From: Toxonevra muliebris
Lineage: Eukaryota; Arthropoda; Insecta; Diptera; Pallopteridae
DNA: 64,000 nt
Direction: 5' to 3'
NCBI GenBank assembly: GCA_963691655.1
Contig: OY829327.1
Span: 63,004,079-63,068,078 of the forward strand
The notes below the pieces were generated by a model, which worked only from the letters and a program-made list of their open reading frames with translations, had not been told where the DNA came from and did no database searches. Both the position numbers and the translations under genes were made by a program. This document shows, piece by piece, positions 42,961 to 55,472 of the stretch (position 1 is its first letter; each line of letters begins with the position of its first letter).

Positions 42961-45110
42961 ATTCGAGTTAGTAAAAAGTAAGTAAATTTTTGTTTCGAAT
43001 GAAATTTAAGAAGTTCAATTAATCGTTTCGAATGCTAAAATGATAGCATTAATTTCTATGGTTTGCTGGGATGTTATTCAAAAACAAATCAACACTATTA
43101 TAATTTTTTAACAGCCGCAGAAAATAATTCAAAAATCATTAACCTTTCACGTCTTTTGTAGACTATAGTTATCAAATAATTTATCGTACATTATGTTTTA
43201 CATTAGAGTTGCGTGAATTTGTACACAACAATGCACAATTTGTTTAAGCATGTAAAACAATTTTTTCTAACAACTTTTTTTTAAGTTATTAATTTTGTAT
43301 TGTGAAATGGAGTTTCAACTGTCGTTTTAAACTATTATAATTAAAAAAAAAAGTTTATATACTTGTTCAAAATTTTAAACTTTATACCTTCACTTCTTAA
43401 ATTCACACAAATGTAATTTGGACTGTTTTTCAAAATCAAATAAAAAAAACTGTACTCTTGTTTTTACTCAAACTTAAATTTTAAAGAGAAAAAAACATGC
43501 TTGATTTAAAAAATAGTTTTTTATTTTTAAAATTCCCGATAGATTTGAAATGAGAAGTAGTGAAATATGAACATTTTTTTGTACATTATAATAGCTAAAA
43601 ATAACGAAATGGTTAACAAATTTTATTGCATTCTGCGAACTCAACACATTACCACAAAATAAGTACTGAATAATGAAATGCTGTGTTCAAGTTGAAGTAA
43701 AACGAGATAAAGAAGAAACTAATAATAAAATTCGGGTATTCTCCTAGCTGTTGGGACTGTAAAACTTTGAATTAAAAAAAAATTTATTTTGGGATTCATG
43801 GTAGAACAAAAAACTTGTGTAAAAAAGTGTATTTGTTATTTAATTCTTATGCCCAGAAAATTATTTTTATAATGTACATATGTATATTTTACAAAAATCA
43901 TATGTAGTTGTTACTTATTTTCTCGTGTTCCATACTTAAACATAAAGAAATTTGAAAATTTCTTATTGTGATTGTCAGCTCTTTTATGCTACTTTACACA
44001 GAAATAAATAATTAATAAATTTTTCTTATAGTTAATTGAAATTTATCTATTTTTCATAGGGTCACCTGTATCAATCTATTTTAGTTGAAACCTAATTTTA
44101 AACGACTATAATTGTCAAAGAAATTTTGTGTACTTGTAATTTAAAGTTTGGTTTTAACAAAAATATACTTTATTTTACGACTAGAACTACGGGCCTATGT
44201 TTCTAGATTTGACTGCAGAGCTGCATGCAGAATATCTGCACATGTGTTTCAATCATTATGGAATGTGTTCGTGTGCTTCGAACGTGGGAAAATAGTCTTA
44301 TACATTTGTACCGTTGACGACCATTGGGACATAAAGGTTACCTTATTTTTTACACCTTCGACTTCACGAATTTCCCAGCAGTCGTCAAAGGGTTAAAAAA
44401 TAATCTGAAATAAACAACACTCACAATTGGTTTACAAGGAATCTCATGAATTACAAAAATTAATAATTTTTTTCAACTATCAACTGAACAGCTACCATTT
44501 AAAAATAAAAAAATGAAAACTCAATATATAGTAACATTTAAAGTGCTCAGTGTTTATTTCCTTCTGGCAATTATAATAAAAAACCAAAAGTTATAAAAGT
44601 AAATAAACTAAAAACAAAAATGTTTTCACAAAATTTCAACTCTATTCTTCATTTATTTTGATTTTTCTCAGAGTTTGAAATCCGTTTACATAAATAGTTT
44701 TTGGCATTGTTGTAATTTTTATTTGTTTGATTGCTTAATTCATATTCAAGAACTTTCATGGAATGCAGTACAAATACAGAATACATGGTAAAACACAGAA
44801 CATTTCTGTGGTTTGTTTTCAAAAATAAGTCATGCAGAACGAAGTCTTAACAAATACTAAAATCTTACACAAGATCATCAATATTTCTTTTCCCACTTAT
44901 GTTTTTATTAAAAACCACGACAAATTCACTAAAGTTAACAAAACACAATTTTTGTTGACGTTTACATTTTTGACAGTTCTTTTTTTTTCTGCTGCTGAAA
45001 ATTCTTGGAAGTACAAATTTTACTAGTAGAAACTGGCCGCTACTTGTTTCTCTCTGACTCTTTTATGCTCTCGTTTTTCTCTTAAGCTCCAAGTTCTTCG
45101 AGTACGTGAC
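42961..45110. other. No gene recognised; possible piggyBac-like scrap at 44312-44398
   Basis: Over 2 kb of AT-rich DNA with no supported ORF. At 44376-44396, AGTCGTCAAAGGGTTAA would be the end of a piggyBac-like element (inward CCCTTTGACGACTGCTGGG), with a weak inverted counterpart at 44316-44333. Only this scrap is visible. Confidence 0.4.
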
Positions 45111-45113
45111 CTA

Positions 45114-45845
45114 TGCCCTATTTCACCAACTTACAAATACATGAATTGTAAGGGAATTCTCACAAAATTGTAAAAAAAATCGTTAAATGTGGTTTCACCC
45201 AATTCCTACTTATAAATCACAAGTATTTGTAATGACAAATTTTTCAATATTTGTTTCATCAAACAGGATTTGTAGTTTACAAGTAACAAATTTGTAGAAA
45301 TGTTACTATTTTGTAGTTTTTTGTTTCACTAAACATACGACTAATCACAAATCTGCAACATATGTAAGAATTTTTTACAAAAAAAAAAAAAAATCGACTT
45401 TAAAATGGCTACAATTGTTTATTTTTCGTCATACTTTTAGCAGACTTTTTTTATATTTACAGTTTTTAATCAGCATTTTTTTTTCTTTTTGTATACATAA
45501 AAAAGAGTTTTAAAAAAACTTAATTTGAAAATTTTTGGGTAGAAATATTCCTTAATTAAAGAAGCCGCGAAAATTTTATTTTGTTAGCTCATTGGTAAAT
45601 GTTATCATACATCAGTATCACAAATTTGTAAAAAAAATTGCTTATTTACAACTCATACATGCATTTCGTGAAACATAATTTTTTTACACTTGTAATGTAC
45701 AAGTGCTCTCTTACAATTTTTGTTGCCTCTTATTACAGATTTGTGAGTTTGTAACTTGTGAAAAGAAAAATGGTTTTACACATTTGTAATTGTAATTCAC
45801 AAGTACAAATTTGTAATTGTAAATTGTATTTGGTGAAATAGGGCA
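45114..45845. mobile_element. TIR element with TGCCCTATTTCACCAA termini
   Basis: 732 bp. The TIR is TGCCCTATTTCACCAA then TACAAAT, flanked by CTA (45111-45113, 45846-45848). A 3-bp duplication suggests PIF/Harbinger-like or Zator-like machinery, but no transposase is present. The interior repeats CACAAATTTGTAA-like words in both orientations. Confidence 0.8.
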
Positions 45846-45873
45846 CTAATGTATTATTACAATTGGAATGTTA

Positions 45874-46416
45874 TGGGTCGTTTCATGTCAGATTTACAAC
45901 CGAAATTTTAATTTCAACCAAAATTTTTTCTTGCATTCTTAAGAAAAAATTAATCGACACGTATTTTTTTATTTCAATGTGATGTTTTTTATTTTCAAGT
46001 TACGATATTTTAAAGTCTTGATGCTGTAAAAATGGAACGTTTTTTAATCCCTAATTACTCAAAAACTAACCATTGTAGGAAAAAATTTTCAACTAATAAA
46101 ATTTCGTATATCACAAAAACTTATCGAAAAAATATGAACATTAAATTGTTTTTGTTATTCAACATATGAATTCTGAAAATTTTATAAACAACTGAATTTT
46201 TCCAAATTTGGACATTTTTTTTTTTAAATTTTTTTGGTCTGCAATATTTATTAGTGGGTTAGGAAAATTGTGTAAAAATTTAAGAGTGGGATGAGATATA
46301 GTTTTCGAGATATTCAAATAATAACAAAACAGCTACTACTAAAGTCGTCTGGCTTCGAGCGGCGCGCACATGTTGAAATTAAAATTTTAGTTTTAAATCT
46401 GACATGGAACCACCCA
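45874..46416. mobile_element. TA-flanked MITE with TGGGTCGTTTCATGTCAGAT termini
   Basis: 543 bp with TIRs of about 40 bp (left TGGGTCGTTTCATGTCAGAT, right inward TGGGTGGTTCCATGTCAGAT, both followed by TTTAAAACT-like or related sequence), between TA at 45872-45873 and 46417-46418. Non-coding, Tc1/mariner-like by its TA site only. Confidence 0.8.
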
Positions 46417-46495
46417 TATACAGTATATATAATGTACAAGTGGATTCTATGCATAATTCAAATTTAAATACCAGAGTGATATTTTACAAGCTTAA

Positions 46496-47968
46496 CCCTC
46501 TGACCCGTAAGGCCGCCCTGAGGCAGCCTTCACTTTATTTTAATTAATGGACAAGTGCAAATTTATTTTTTTTTAATTAATTAGCAGACCTGAAGAAAGA
46601 ATAAACACCCAATTTATGGTCAGTTTCAGGGATGCCATCTCATTTTTTCTCTCTCCCCGATAACCTTCGAGAAATTCCCCGATTTTCGATCGAGTTCCCC
46701 GCATTGGTACTTTCCATATAAACATTTTACAAAAACGAAATTGACTTCAGTGAGTGTTATTTTAAGGCGACCCTGAACTTTCTCGGTCCGAACTTAACAA
46801 ATTTTTATGGGACTGGTAGATTAATAGAAACGTACTTTCTGACTCCAGAATTCTTAACATATAAGCTTCAGTCCACTTTTGGTCATCAAAGTTCTCAAAG
46901 AAGAAGACATGGGATTTCTTTTGAATCAAATAAAAAATGACAAAAACTTTGTTTTGAGAAAAACGGGTTCAAACTTTTGACTATCGGTTTTTAACATATA
47001 AAATATAATTCATCTTCTTTATGATGGCTGATCGCAATTTGAAAGTTTACAGATTAGTCAGCAATGATTAAGAGTTAATCAAGAGGTTCTGGACGAAGGC
47101 ATAGCTAAGCCTTTCTGAACGGCCGAAAGGGAAGTCGAAGAGCCGCGTGACTGTTTTGGCCTGACTGACACTCGCCGCTATAATCGTCTATATCTACGAA
47201 AGCACTCTGCGTTCTCTAAAATTTTTACAAAATACTTTCGAAATATAATATTTTCAAATAGCACACTTTCTTAAAAACCGATTTCTCTAAACCAATAAAT
47301 TGCAGTACCTGCTTAAGATGAAGATTTTAAGACCCAAAATATGAAATATTTCATAAGTTAAACGTTTTAGATTACATAAAATTTGACAAAAAATATTCTA
47401 CAAACTTTAATTACTAAAAGCTGAACGACTTCAAATTCCCCGCAAAAACAGCTCATTCCCCGCACCAAGTAAAATTCAAAGCAAATCGGAGAATTCCTCG
47501 CAAGTTGGCATCGCTGGTCAGTTTATACTTTCTGCGATCACACGATTGTTGTTTATAGTTATTTTTATGTGCACAAAGTGTTGTTTTGTCACAAAAATTA
47601 TCGCGCATATAAGTTTTCTAAAAAAAATCTAAAAAAAATATTTCTAAGTCTACTCATATACTGTCATATACTGTAGTATAACCATAATTTCGTATAATTT
47701 TGTATGAAAAATGAGAATTTATGACAAATGAGAGGATACAACACCAAATAAGACACCTTGGGAATTGCCGACATATATCTTTATTTTTTGGCTTACATTC
47801 GCAAGGCCACATCAGGGCAGCCTTCCGTTTTTCTCACCTAACTACTAAACTCAAAAACTAATCAAAAAAATTGACTTCATATTCATTTTTCTTTCATCAA
47901 TGTTAACTGGAAATAAAAATTCTGGTGTTTGTTTTATTATTATTATTTCAGCCTTGCGGGTTAGAGGG
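46496..47968. mobile_element. piggyBac-like element with TTAA target site
   Basis: TTAA at 46492-46495 and 47969-47972. The ends are CCCTCTGACCCGTAAGGC and, read inward from the right, CCCTCTAACCCGCAAGGC. A direct subterminal repeat (46511-46536 and 47805-47831, with GGCAGCCTTC) is present. TTAA duplication plus CCC termini are typical of piggyBac. No transposase. It is interrupted by a hAT element. Confidence 0.85.
46627..47516. mobile_element. hAT element with CAGGGATGCCA termini
   Basis: 890 bp from CAGGGATGCCA to TGGCATCGCTG with a perfect 8-bp duplication GTCAGTTT (46619-46626, 47517-47524). It lies inside the piggyBac-like element. CCCCG words recur near both ends (46656, 46678, 46695; 47438, 47458 in the same sense). 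No transposase. Confidence 0.9.
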
Positions 47969-48477
47969 TTAAGGAGAATAGTTTATACTTTACATAATTA
48001 AAATGCAAAATAAATTCAATTCAGTGGCCGTCGAGAAGTAAGAGCGGTGGAGATGATGGGGGCAACTGGTGACGGGAGCACTCAGTCGAAATCGATGATC
48101 AGACATATCGATGGTCAGCGAAACCATACCCCACAAATATTTAAAATGTTGTATTTTTGCAATTTGTTCTTACACTCCGAATAAAGAATTTATAAATTGT
48201 TGTAAATATTTACAGTTGTATTCAGTGTTGCCAGAAATTTGTGGAGGTTGTAGCTAAAACTGTCAAAAAAGGAGCTAAAAAATTTTTTTTGTAGCTAAAA
48301 AAAGAAGCTAAATTTTATTTTTTTAAATATGGACTTCAATCTTGTATTTGTAGTATACATTACAGTTACACATTCTTATACAAATAGGTATTCAAAAGAA
48401 ATTTTATATTTTTAGTAACAATAAGAAACAAAAATCGAGTTAAGTAAACATTACAAAAAGAAAATGTGCATACCAAG

Positions 48478-48844
48478 TGTTGGGGCAATGCCCAAAAAAT
48501 GTATTTTATAATGTTGCTTAATTTGCAATCATATTTAATTTTGCTTAATTTGCAATCATATTTAATGTTGCTTAATTTGCAATCATATTTAAAATTTAAA
48601 TTTGATGTAGCTGTATTGAATTATATAAATTCGTACGGTACACTTTGTACTGTACGAAAAGTTGGATTACTAGTTGATACCCAAAATATGCATCTCTGCA
48701 TAAGTTAACGAATAAATGAACGAATGTACAAATGAATTATAAAATAAAAGATCACTCTCGCAAAAACCACCACCAGCTTCAGACAATTATATTTGCACTC
48801 AATACAATTTTAATATAAGGTGTAAAAATTCTTGCACCCCAACA
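48478..48844 (+). repeat. 5' LTR of the BEL element
   Basis: Starts TGTTGGGGCAATGCCC and ends TTGCACCCCAACA. It contains a 33-bp unit (GTTGCTTAATTTGCAATCAT and continuation) repeated three times with one variant at about 48513-48596. AATAAATGAA at 48710 and AATAAAAG at 48743 are candidate poly(A) signals. GGGGCCCGAGCAGGGA just downstream (48850-48865) is where the tRNA primer site should be. Confidence 0.95.
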
Positions 48845-50056
48845 TTTTGGGGCCCGAGCAGGGACTTAAAGTCTCTTTTTCTTAGTAAAAAAATTAAAAG
48901 CATTTAAATTTAATAAAAAAAGTTGTTGTCTTCGTGCAATTGGCTGTGGTGTAATTGGAAAAAATTGGCATTCTACGCATAGCAAATTGCGTCGTTTAGA
49001 GAGAGCGAATTGGTGGCAGCAGACATCGTAGTGAGCAGATTGGTGGGAGCGGACATTACAAACAAAGGAAAATTCTGAAACGCAGGAGCTGCGGTACTAG
49101 CGAACGGACTAGGCAACAGCTGAAGGACCATAAGGATGAGTACAGTAAATAGAAGTTTATCGGTAACTAGGAGTATTAAGGTAAAAAAAATGTATACATA
49201 ATAATTGAAAAGTGCGTCAATTGTGCTTTGGTATAATTTCAAAATTTCATGCATGTAAGCGCATTTTCAATTATTCCTATTCATATATACATATTACAAA
49301 TTAGTAAAGAGAAGCAAAAGTACTAAAAGAAAGTAACTTTTGTTAATCAAATCCTTGATGGAAAATCGCCTGTTATATCGTTACTTAAACCCGCTATTAA
49401 AGCCGTTGTAAAGGCCCGTTAATTGTGAAAGGTCATATACATAAAAATATTCCGCTAAAAAAAAAAAAAAAAAAAATTTATAGTCCGCCATTTTTATAAA
49501 ACAGGTTAAGAAGAACTGGATTGCTATAAGTTGCTCTTTTATTAATTCAATTTTTATGCAAGTTTATACATTGAGTGCACTTGCAGATTTTGTTGTCGTA
49601 CTTGGTTGCTGACTGCATACATCATTGTAATTAGACATAACATGTAAATATTATAAACATTTGCTTTGATATCCATTTCAACTATTGCTTGAAGTTTGAC
49701 TTTGTCAATTGATTTTTGGTTTTGTCGTCGTACTTGGTTATTGAGCAAAAAATTGCTTATGAAATTAATTTTGTTAGCATTTCATTTGGTTTGGTATTTT
49801 ATTAGAACGAATCAATTCTTTGTGGTCTATATAGTTTGTATTAAAATTTTACATTGGAATTTTCGAATTGTCGCAATCGTTGTTACTGCTGTTTAAAATT
49901 GGAACTAGTAAAGTTAAATACAATTAAATTTTTGGAATTCTCTGATACAAATTGAAGTTTGAACATAAAGTGTTCTTGCAGTCGCCCTTATTGAAGTGCA
50001 TTTAATTTTTCTATTCGAAGTTTGCATTTCCTCTTGTATTTCGATAAAAACTAAAC
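48845..50056 (+). other. Untranslated leader of the BEL element
   Basis: About 1.2 kb before the gag ATG, with no ORF related to retroelements. It contains an A-run of about 20 (49458-49477) and an imperfect direct repeat around GTCGTACTTGGTT (49594-49606 and 49727-49739). Confidence 0.6.
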
Positions 50057-53000
50057 ATGGCAACAGAACCAGTGCATATGTCAAAATTGATTATTTTAAA
50101 GCAGCAGAGATCAACGGCTCGTGGAAATATAACTCGAATTAAGAAAATGCTTGAAAATACTGCTACAACATGGAATGTCATTGATTTGGAATGCAGATTG
50201 GAAATTTTAAGCTCATACATAAAACAGCTAATGGCATATCAAACGGAAATCGAGAAGGAGGATCCTATGGATGATCGAAGAGGTGACATCGAGGAGCTGT
50301 GCATTAGTGCCAAATCGAAACTTATGCAGCTTTTGGGGCAGCATAAGCGTAGGGAAAGTTCAGCATTGGAAAATACTTTAGGTCTTACCATACCTACATT
50401 TTCTCGTTTGCCTAATTTAAAATTACCGACATTCGATGGAAAATATTCTGAGTATAAAAATTTTATTAGTTCATATAATAATTTAGTTCATAATGAGCCA
50501 AGCTTAGCTACAATCGAAAAATTTAATCATTTATTGAGCTGTGTATCAGGCGACGCGCTTAGAACCGTGAAAGCGTTCCAAGTAACTGAAGATAATTATA
50601 TGAAAGCCTTAGAACGCTTAGCGGAGCGTTATGATAAAAAGTGTTTGATCTTTTTTAATAATATTGAAAATATATTTGAAATTCCTAATATACCAAAACC
50701 AAATGCTTCTTCTTTAAGAAGTGCTGTAGACACAGTGTCCGCCATTTATGGTTCCTTGCAGTCATTGGGTAGTGAAAATGAAATAGCTAATGCGTTGATT
50801 ATTTACTTGGTTCTTTCAAAAGTTGATTCGGCCACAAAATCGAAATGGAATGACCATTTAGAATATTCTACGCTTCCTACTTGGAACGAATGTGCAAAAT
50901 TCTTAATTCGTCGTTGTCAATCGCTTGAGGTTAATGAAGATCGGTCTCCAAAATCCGATACTACTTTCAAACAAAATTATCAATCAAATAGAAACAAAAA
51001 AAATGAGTGTAAGGCTTCCTTTACATGCGCGCAAACAAATAATGACAATAAATGCTCATATTGCAAATCTAGTGGACATTTCATATATAATTGTAATTCT
51101 TTTGCCGCCCTACCAGTTGCTCAAAGGTTCGATTTTATAAAGAAGGATGGAAATTGTATAAATTGTTTAAAAAAGGGTCATTCGGTTCGTAATTGTTCTC
51201 GTTCTCATTGTAGGGTTTGCCAACGCCCTCACCACACACTTTTGCATAAGTATGAATCACAATCTCAACCATGTGGTTCGTTAAAGCCTTCAACTTCTGT
51301 TACAGCTTCTACATTATCACAACCAAATCAACATACTTCAATGCACGTATCGAATACTTGTGACGTAGTAGTTTTAGCTACTGCCATTGTAAAAATCAAT
51401 GATCTGTATGGAAATAGACATTTCGTAAGAGCACTTTTAGATTCCGGCTCACAAATAAGCTTTATAAGCGATGAGTGTGCACATAAATTACATTTGAAGC
51501 GTGAATTTAAAGATTTGAATTTGCATGGTATTGGTGAAGTTAATACCAACGTAAGGCATAAAGTTAATGCTACCATAAAGTCGAGAATAAACGAATATGA
51601 GTTTCAAGCTGATTTCTGGGTAATAAAGTCTATTTCGAGCTATCAGCCAGAAATCAACTTACCTGTTGAATCATGGGAAGTTCCAAACAATATTGAACTA
51701 GCAGATCCTTACTTTAATAAGAGGCAAAAAATCGATTTATTAATTGGTGCCGATATCTTCTTCGAACTTTTATCTGTTGGTCAGATAAAACTGAATAAGT
51801 CATTACCAACTTTACAAAAGACTTTGCTTGGTTGGATAGTTTCGGGCAGATTCAAACCGGTCGAAAATTCTCAATCAGGAGTTTGTAATTTGGTGAGTCA
51901 ATGTAGCGAAATGCAAATGACCGCTCTTGATTCCATTGTGCGTAAATTTTGGGAAATTGAGGAAAGCCCAAGGCAATCACTCAAATTGTCAGAAGAGCAT
52001 ATCAACTGCGAAAAACATTTTATAGCCAATACGAAGTTGCTAAAATCTGGTCGCTTTGAAGTTCGTCTTCCATTTAAATTGAAGCCGTCGGCACTCGGCT
52101 CATCATATGAAACCGCGAAAAGAAGATTTTTGGCACTTGAACGCAGGCTTTTGAAAACTCCTGACGTTCAGGAAATGTATATGCAATTTATGAAAGAATA
52201 TTTGTTTCTAGGCCATATGTCGCTAACAAATAATTCAATTCCTACTGGTCCTCATTATTTTATACCCCATCAAGTTGTTATTAGGCTTCAAAGTTTAACT
52301 ACAAAACTTAGAGTTGTTTTTGATGCGTCAAGCAAAACATCAACACACATTTCTTTGAATGAAACGTTAATGGTTGGTCCAACTATTCAGCCTGATCTAT
52401 ACATCAGTTTGCTTCGTTTTCGTTGTCGTAAATTTGCTATAACAGCTGATATCACTAAAATGTATAGACAGATACAAGTTCATGGGGAAGACCGAACATT
52501 TCAGATGATTTTGTGGCGCGAAACTCCAGACATGCCAATTCAAATGTACCAACTCAACACGGTTACGTACGGTACGTCACCAGCACCATTTTTAGCTATC
52601 CGATGTTTAAAAGAACTTGGCAATCTGAATCACGAAATCTTTCCAGTTGGTTCGAGGGTGATCCAAGAAGACTTTTATGTTGATGATTTGCTATCTGGTG
52701 CTGAAACTCTTCAAGAATTAGAAGTGATACGTAAAGAAGTAGTTGAAATTCTTGATTCCGCTGGATGTCAATTGGCAAAATGGTATTCAAACCACGAATT
52801 TTTGAAAAATAACGAAAATGTAGAAAAATGTATTAAGTTTAATGACACAGAGTCCACAAAGACATTGGGAATAGTTTGGCATCCAAAAAGTGATCAACTC
52901 AAATTTAATCTTATTGACAATTTTGATAACTTAAAAGCAACAAAGCGAAATATACTATCAGTTTCATCCCGTTTGTTTGATCCGTTGGGTCTTTTATGTC

Positions 53001-53080
53001 CAGTGATTACAAAAGCAAAAATGCTTTTGCAAGAATTATGGTTGCAAAAATTATGGTTGTTGTATATACATTCGGAGTAA
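50057..53080 (+). pseudogene. BEL gag-protease-RT reading frame
   Basis: One frame of 1007 codons from ATG. Residues 100-300 are the BEL-type gag region (LKLPTFDGKYSEYKNF, then SGDALRTVKAF). Two zinc knuckles follow at about residues 330-395 (CSYCKSSGHFIYNC and CINCLKKGHSVRNC). The aspartic protease has ALLDSGSQISFI (about 460-475). The RT spans residues 690-960 with ITADITKMYRQI, the palm region YGTSPAPFLA and the catalytic YVDD. The frame stops shortly after LLQELWLQ because a deletion joins it out of frame to RNase H. At the junction, ATTATGGTTG stands twice within 25 bp, suggesting microhomology-mediated loss. Confidence 0.9.
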
Positions 53081-53422
53081 AAATAATAATAAGTTCGAAT
53101 CAAAACTGTTGACAGCGAAATCTAAAGTTGCGCCATTGAAAACTAAAACCCTTCCAAGGCTTGAATTATGTGCCGCTCATCTATTATCGAAGTTATGGAA
53201 AGCAATATCACCGATTTTATTACCCTATTCTGAAGATGTAGTGTTTTGGAGCGATTCAGAAATAGTATTGCACTGGATTAAAAACATCCATCTACGTTAA
53301 CCACTTTTGTTGGAAATAGGGTAGCTGATATCCAAGATTGGGCTGATAATGCTACTTGGCGTCATGTACCAACAGCTCATAATCCCGCAGACATTGTTTC
53401 ACGAAGTTGTAATGTTGATGAG
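53045..53422 (+). pseudogene. BEL RNase H remnant
   Basis: Homology resumes in another frame near 53050 (YGCCIYI) and then runs as the 53109-53300 segment: [18 protein letters not shown] and [14 protein letters not shown]. The deletion has removed the first part of RNase H, including the first catalytic aspartate block. A one-base loss near 53292 shifts the frame again, and the remaining part (HVPTAHNPADIVSRS) continues in the integrase frame. Confidence 0.85.
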
Positions 53423-54862
53423 TTGCGTCAGTCAATATGGTTCAACGGACCAGAGTTTCTAACCAAAAATCAAAATGAATGGCCAGTTAATATTCATTTT
53501 GAGCTTTCAGACAATTTGAAATCAATGGAAAGTCGAAAAACAAAATCAGCGTTGCTTGTTGTGGAAAAAGTGCCAAAAATTATTAATGAAATTGTTGAAA
53601 GATTCTCTTCATATTCAAAAATAATACGCACAATTGCATATGTTTACAGATTCATAAAACCGAATGAAAAAGATAAACGAGTGACCCATATTACTGCTAA
53701 AGAATTGGAATTTTCGTTCTTAAAAATAGTTCAAACAATTCAGCATGATGAATTTGCCGAAGAAATTGAATGTATTAAGAAATCTATATCATTGAAGTCT
53801 CACATACAGAAATTAACTCCATTTCTACAAGAGTACGAGGATGAAGGCAGAAAATTCACTTTGTTGCGTGTGGGTGGTAGATTGCTTAATGCTCCATTAG
53901 ATTATGATACTAAATTTCCTTTATTGTTGCCAAAATCTTCTCACTTTGTTATATTATATGTGACACATTTGCACTTGTCAAATTGTCATGCTGGCCCTAG
54001 AGCACTAGTTGGATTAATGCGTTTAAAAATATGGTTGATTAATGCAAGAGAGGTGGCTCGTAAGGTTGTTCGTAAGTGCGTTCATTGTTTCAGATATAAG
54101 CCCAAATTAATGACCCAAGTTATGGGAAATTTACCAAAGGAGCGGTTATTATCTGTAAGGCCATTTTTAGTAACTGGAGTAGATTTTTGTGGACCAGTAT
54201 ATACGTCTTATAGAATTCGTGGTAGACCTCCTTATAAAACATATATAGCCGTATTTGTTTGTTTCTCTTCGAAGGCTGTTCATATTGAAGCAGTATCAGA
54301 TCTATCAACTAATGCATTTATTCCTGTTTTTAAAAGGTTTATAGGGAGGAGAGGCCTGCCAATAAAAGTGTTTTGCGACAACGCAACAAATTTTGTAGGA
54401 ACAAACACAAAACTAACAGAGTTGAGAGAAATGTTCTTCAAGGAAGCAAGCCAAAAGAAGATTCTGGATTTCGTCGCGCAACAAGGAGTTTCATTTCATT
54501 TCATCCCACCTCGCGCTCCGCATTTCGGAGGGCTTTGGGAAGCAGCCGTCAAGTCAACAAAAAATCTGCTGCGCCGCACCGTCGCCAACGCCAATCTAAC
54601 TTTCGAAGAACTGTCAACTGTGCTGGTCGAAGTCGAAGCCATATTAAATTCTCGACCTATCGCCGCGATGTCCGAAGATCCCAGCGATGGAGAAGCACTA
54701 ACACCAGCGCATCTATTAATCGGGTCATCTTTAAAGGCGCTGCCCGAACCCACTTCAAGCGACGCAATGCTGCCGTATTCGAAGCGATGGCAGCACATCT
54801 CGTCCCTGAAAGCACATTTTTGGTGTGTGTTCCGAAGAGATTACATGCTAGAACTACAATGA
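53423..54862 (+). pseudogene. BEL integrase
   Basis: 479 codons in one frame, continuous with the last part of RNase H upstream. Visible in order: an HHCC-like N-terminal region (HLSNCHAG, then CVHCFRYK), the catalytic DDE core with TGVDFCGP, FCDNATNFVG and GGLWEAAVKS, then RPIAAMSEDP and LTPAHLLIG. A TGA stop at 54860-54862 cuts off the C-terminal domain. The overlapping ORF at 54373-55023 is a shadow of this region in another frame. All three catalytic acidic residues are present. Confidence 0.9.
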
Positions 54863-55078
54863 AAAGCCAAATGGGTCAAGCCCGAGCGCAATGTCGAGAT
54901 TGGTGCCGTAGTCGTTATTCACGAAGACAACATGCCCCCGCAGAAATGGTTACTGGGCAAGGTTGTGGCAGTTGTAACTGGAGCAGATGGTCAAGTCGGT
55001 GTTGCAGATATAAAAACCGTTAATGGAATTATCCGTCGTGCTATACACAAAATTGCTCTTTTACCAGTTGAAACTTGA
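54863..55078 (+). pseudogene. C-terminal integrase domain after the premature stop
   Basis: The same frame stays open past the TGA for about 70 codons (KWVKPERNVEIGAVVVIHED, MPPQKWLLGKV, RAIHKIALLPVE) to a natural TGA at 55076-55078. This is the usual short C-terminal domain of BEL integrases that ends just before the 3' LTR, which shows the upstream stop is a point mutation and not the true end. Confidence 0.85.
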
Positions 55079-55105
55079 TATCTGAGCATATCAACGCGGC
55101 CGGCA

Positions 55106-55472
55106 TGTTGGGGCAATGCCCAAAAAATGTATTTTATAATGTTGCTTAATTTGCAATCATATTTAATTTTGCTTAATTTGCAATCATATTTAATGTTGCT
55201 TAATTTGCAATCATATTTAAAATTTAAATTTGATGTAGCTGTATTGAATTATATAAATTCGTACGGTACACTTTGTACTGTACGAAAAGTTGGATTACTA
55301 GTTGATACCCAAAATATGCATCTCTGCATAAGTTAACGAATAAATGAACGAATGTACAAATGAATTATAAAATAAAAGATCACTCTCGCAAAAACCACCA
55401 CCAGCTTCAGACAATTATATTTGCACTCAATACAATTTTAATATAAGGTGTAAAAATTCTTGCACCCCAACA
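55106..55472 (+). repeat. 3' LTR of the BEL element
   Basis: Appears identical to the 5' LTR over 367 bp. The stretch before it (CGCGGCCGGCA at 55095-55105) takes the place of a polypurine tract. Confidence 0.95.

Noticed and set aside
48466..48708. ORF repeated in both LTRs (also 55127-55336)
   Set aside because: It lies within the LTR and results from the 33-bp repeat; no protein feature.
54373..55023. A 216-codon ORF rich in Arg and Ser
   Set aside because: It overlaps the integrase in another frame, has no motif of its own, and its composition is a shadow of the integrase codons.
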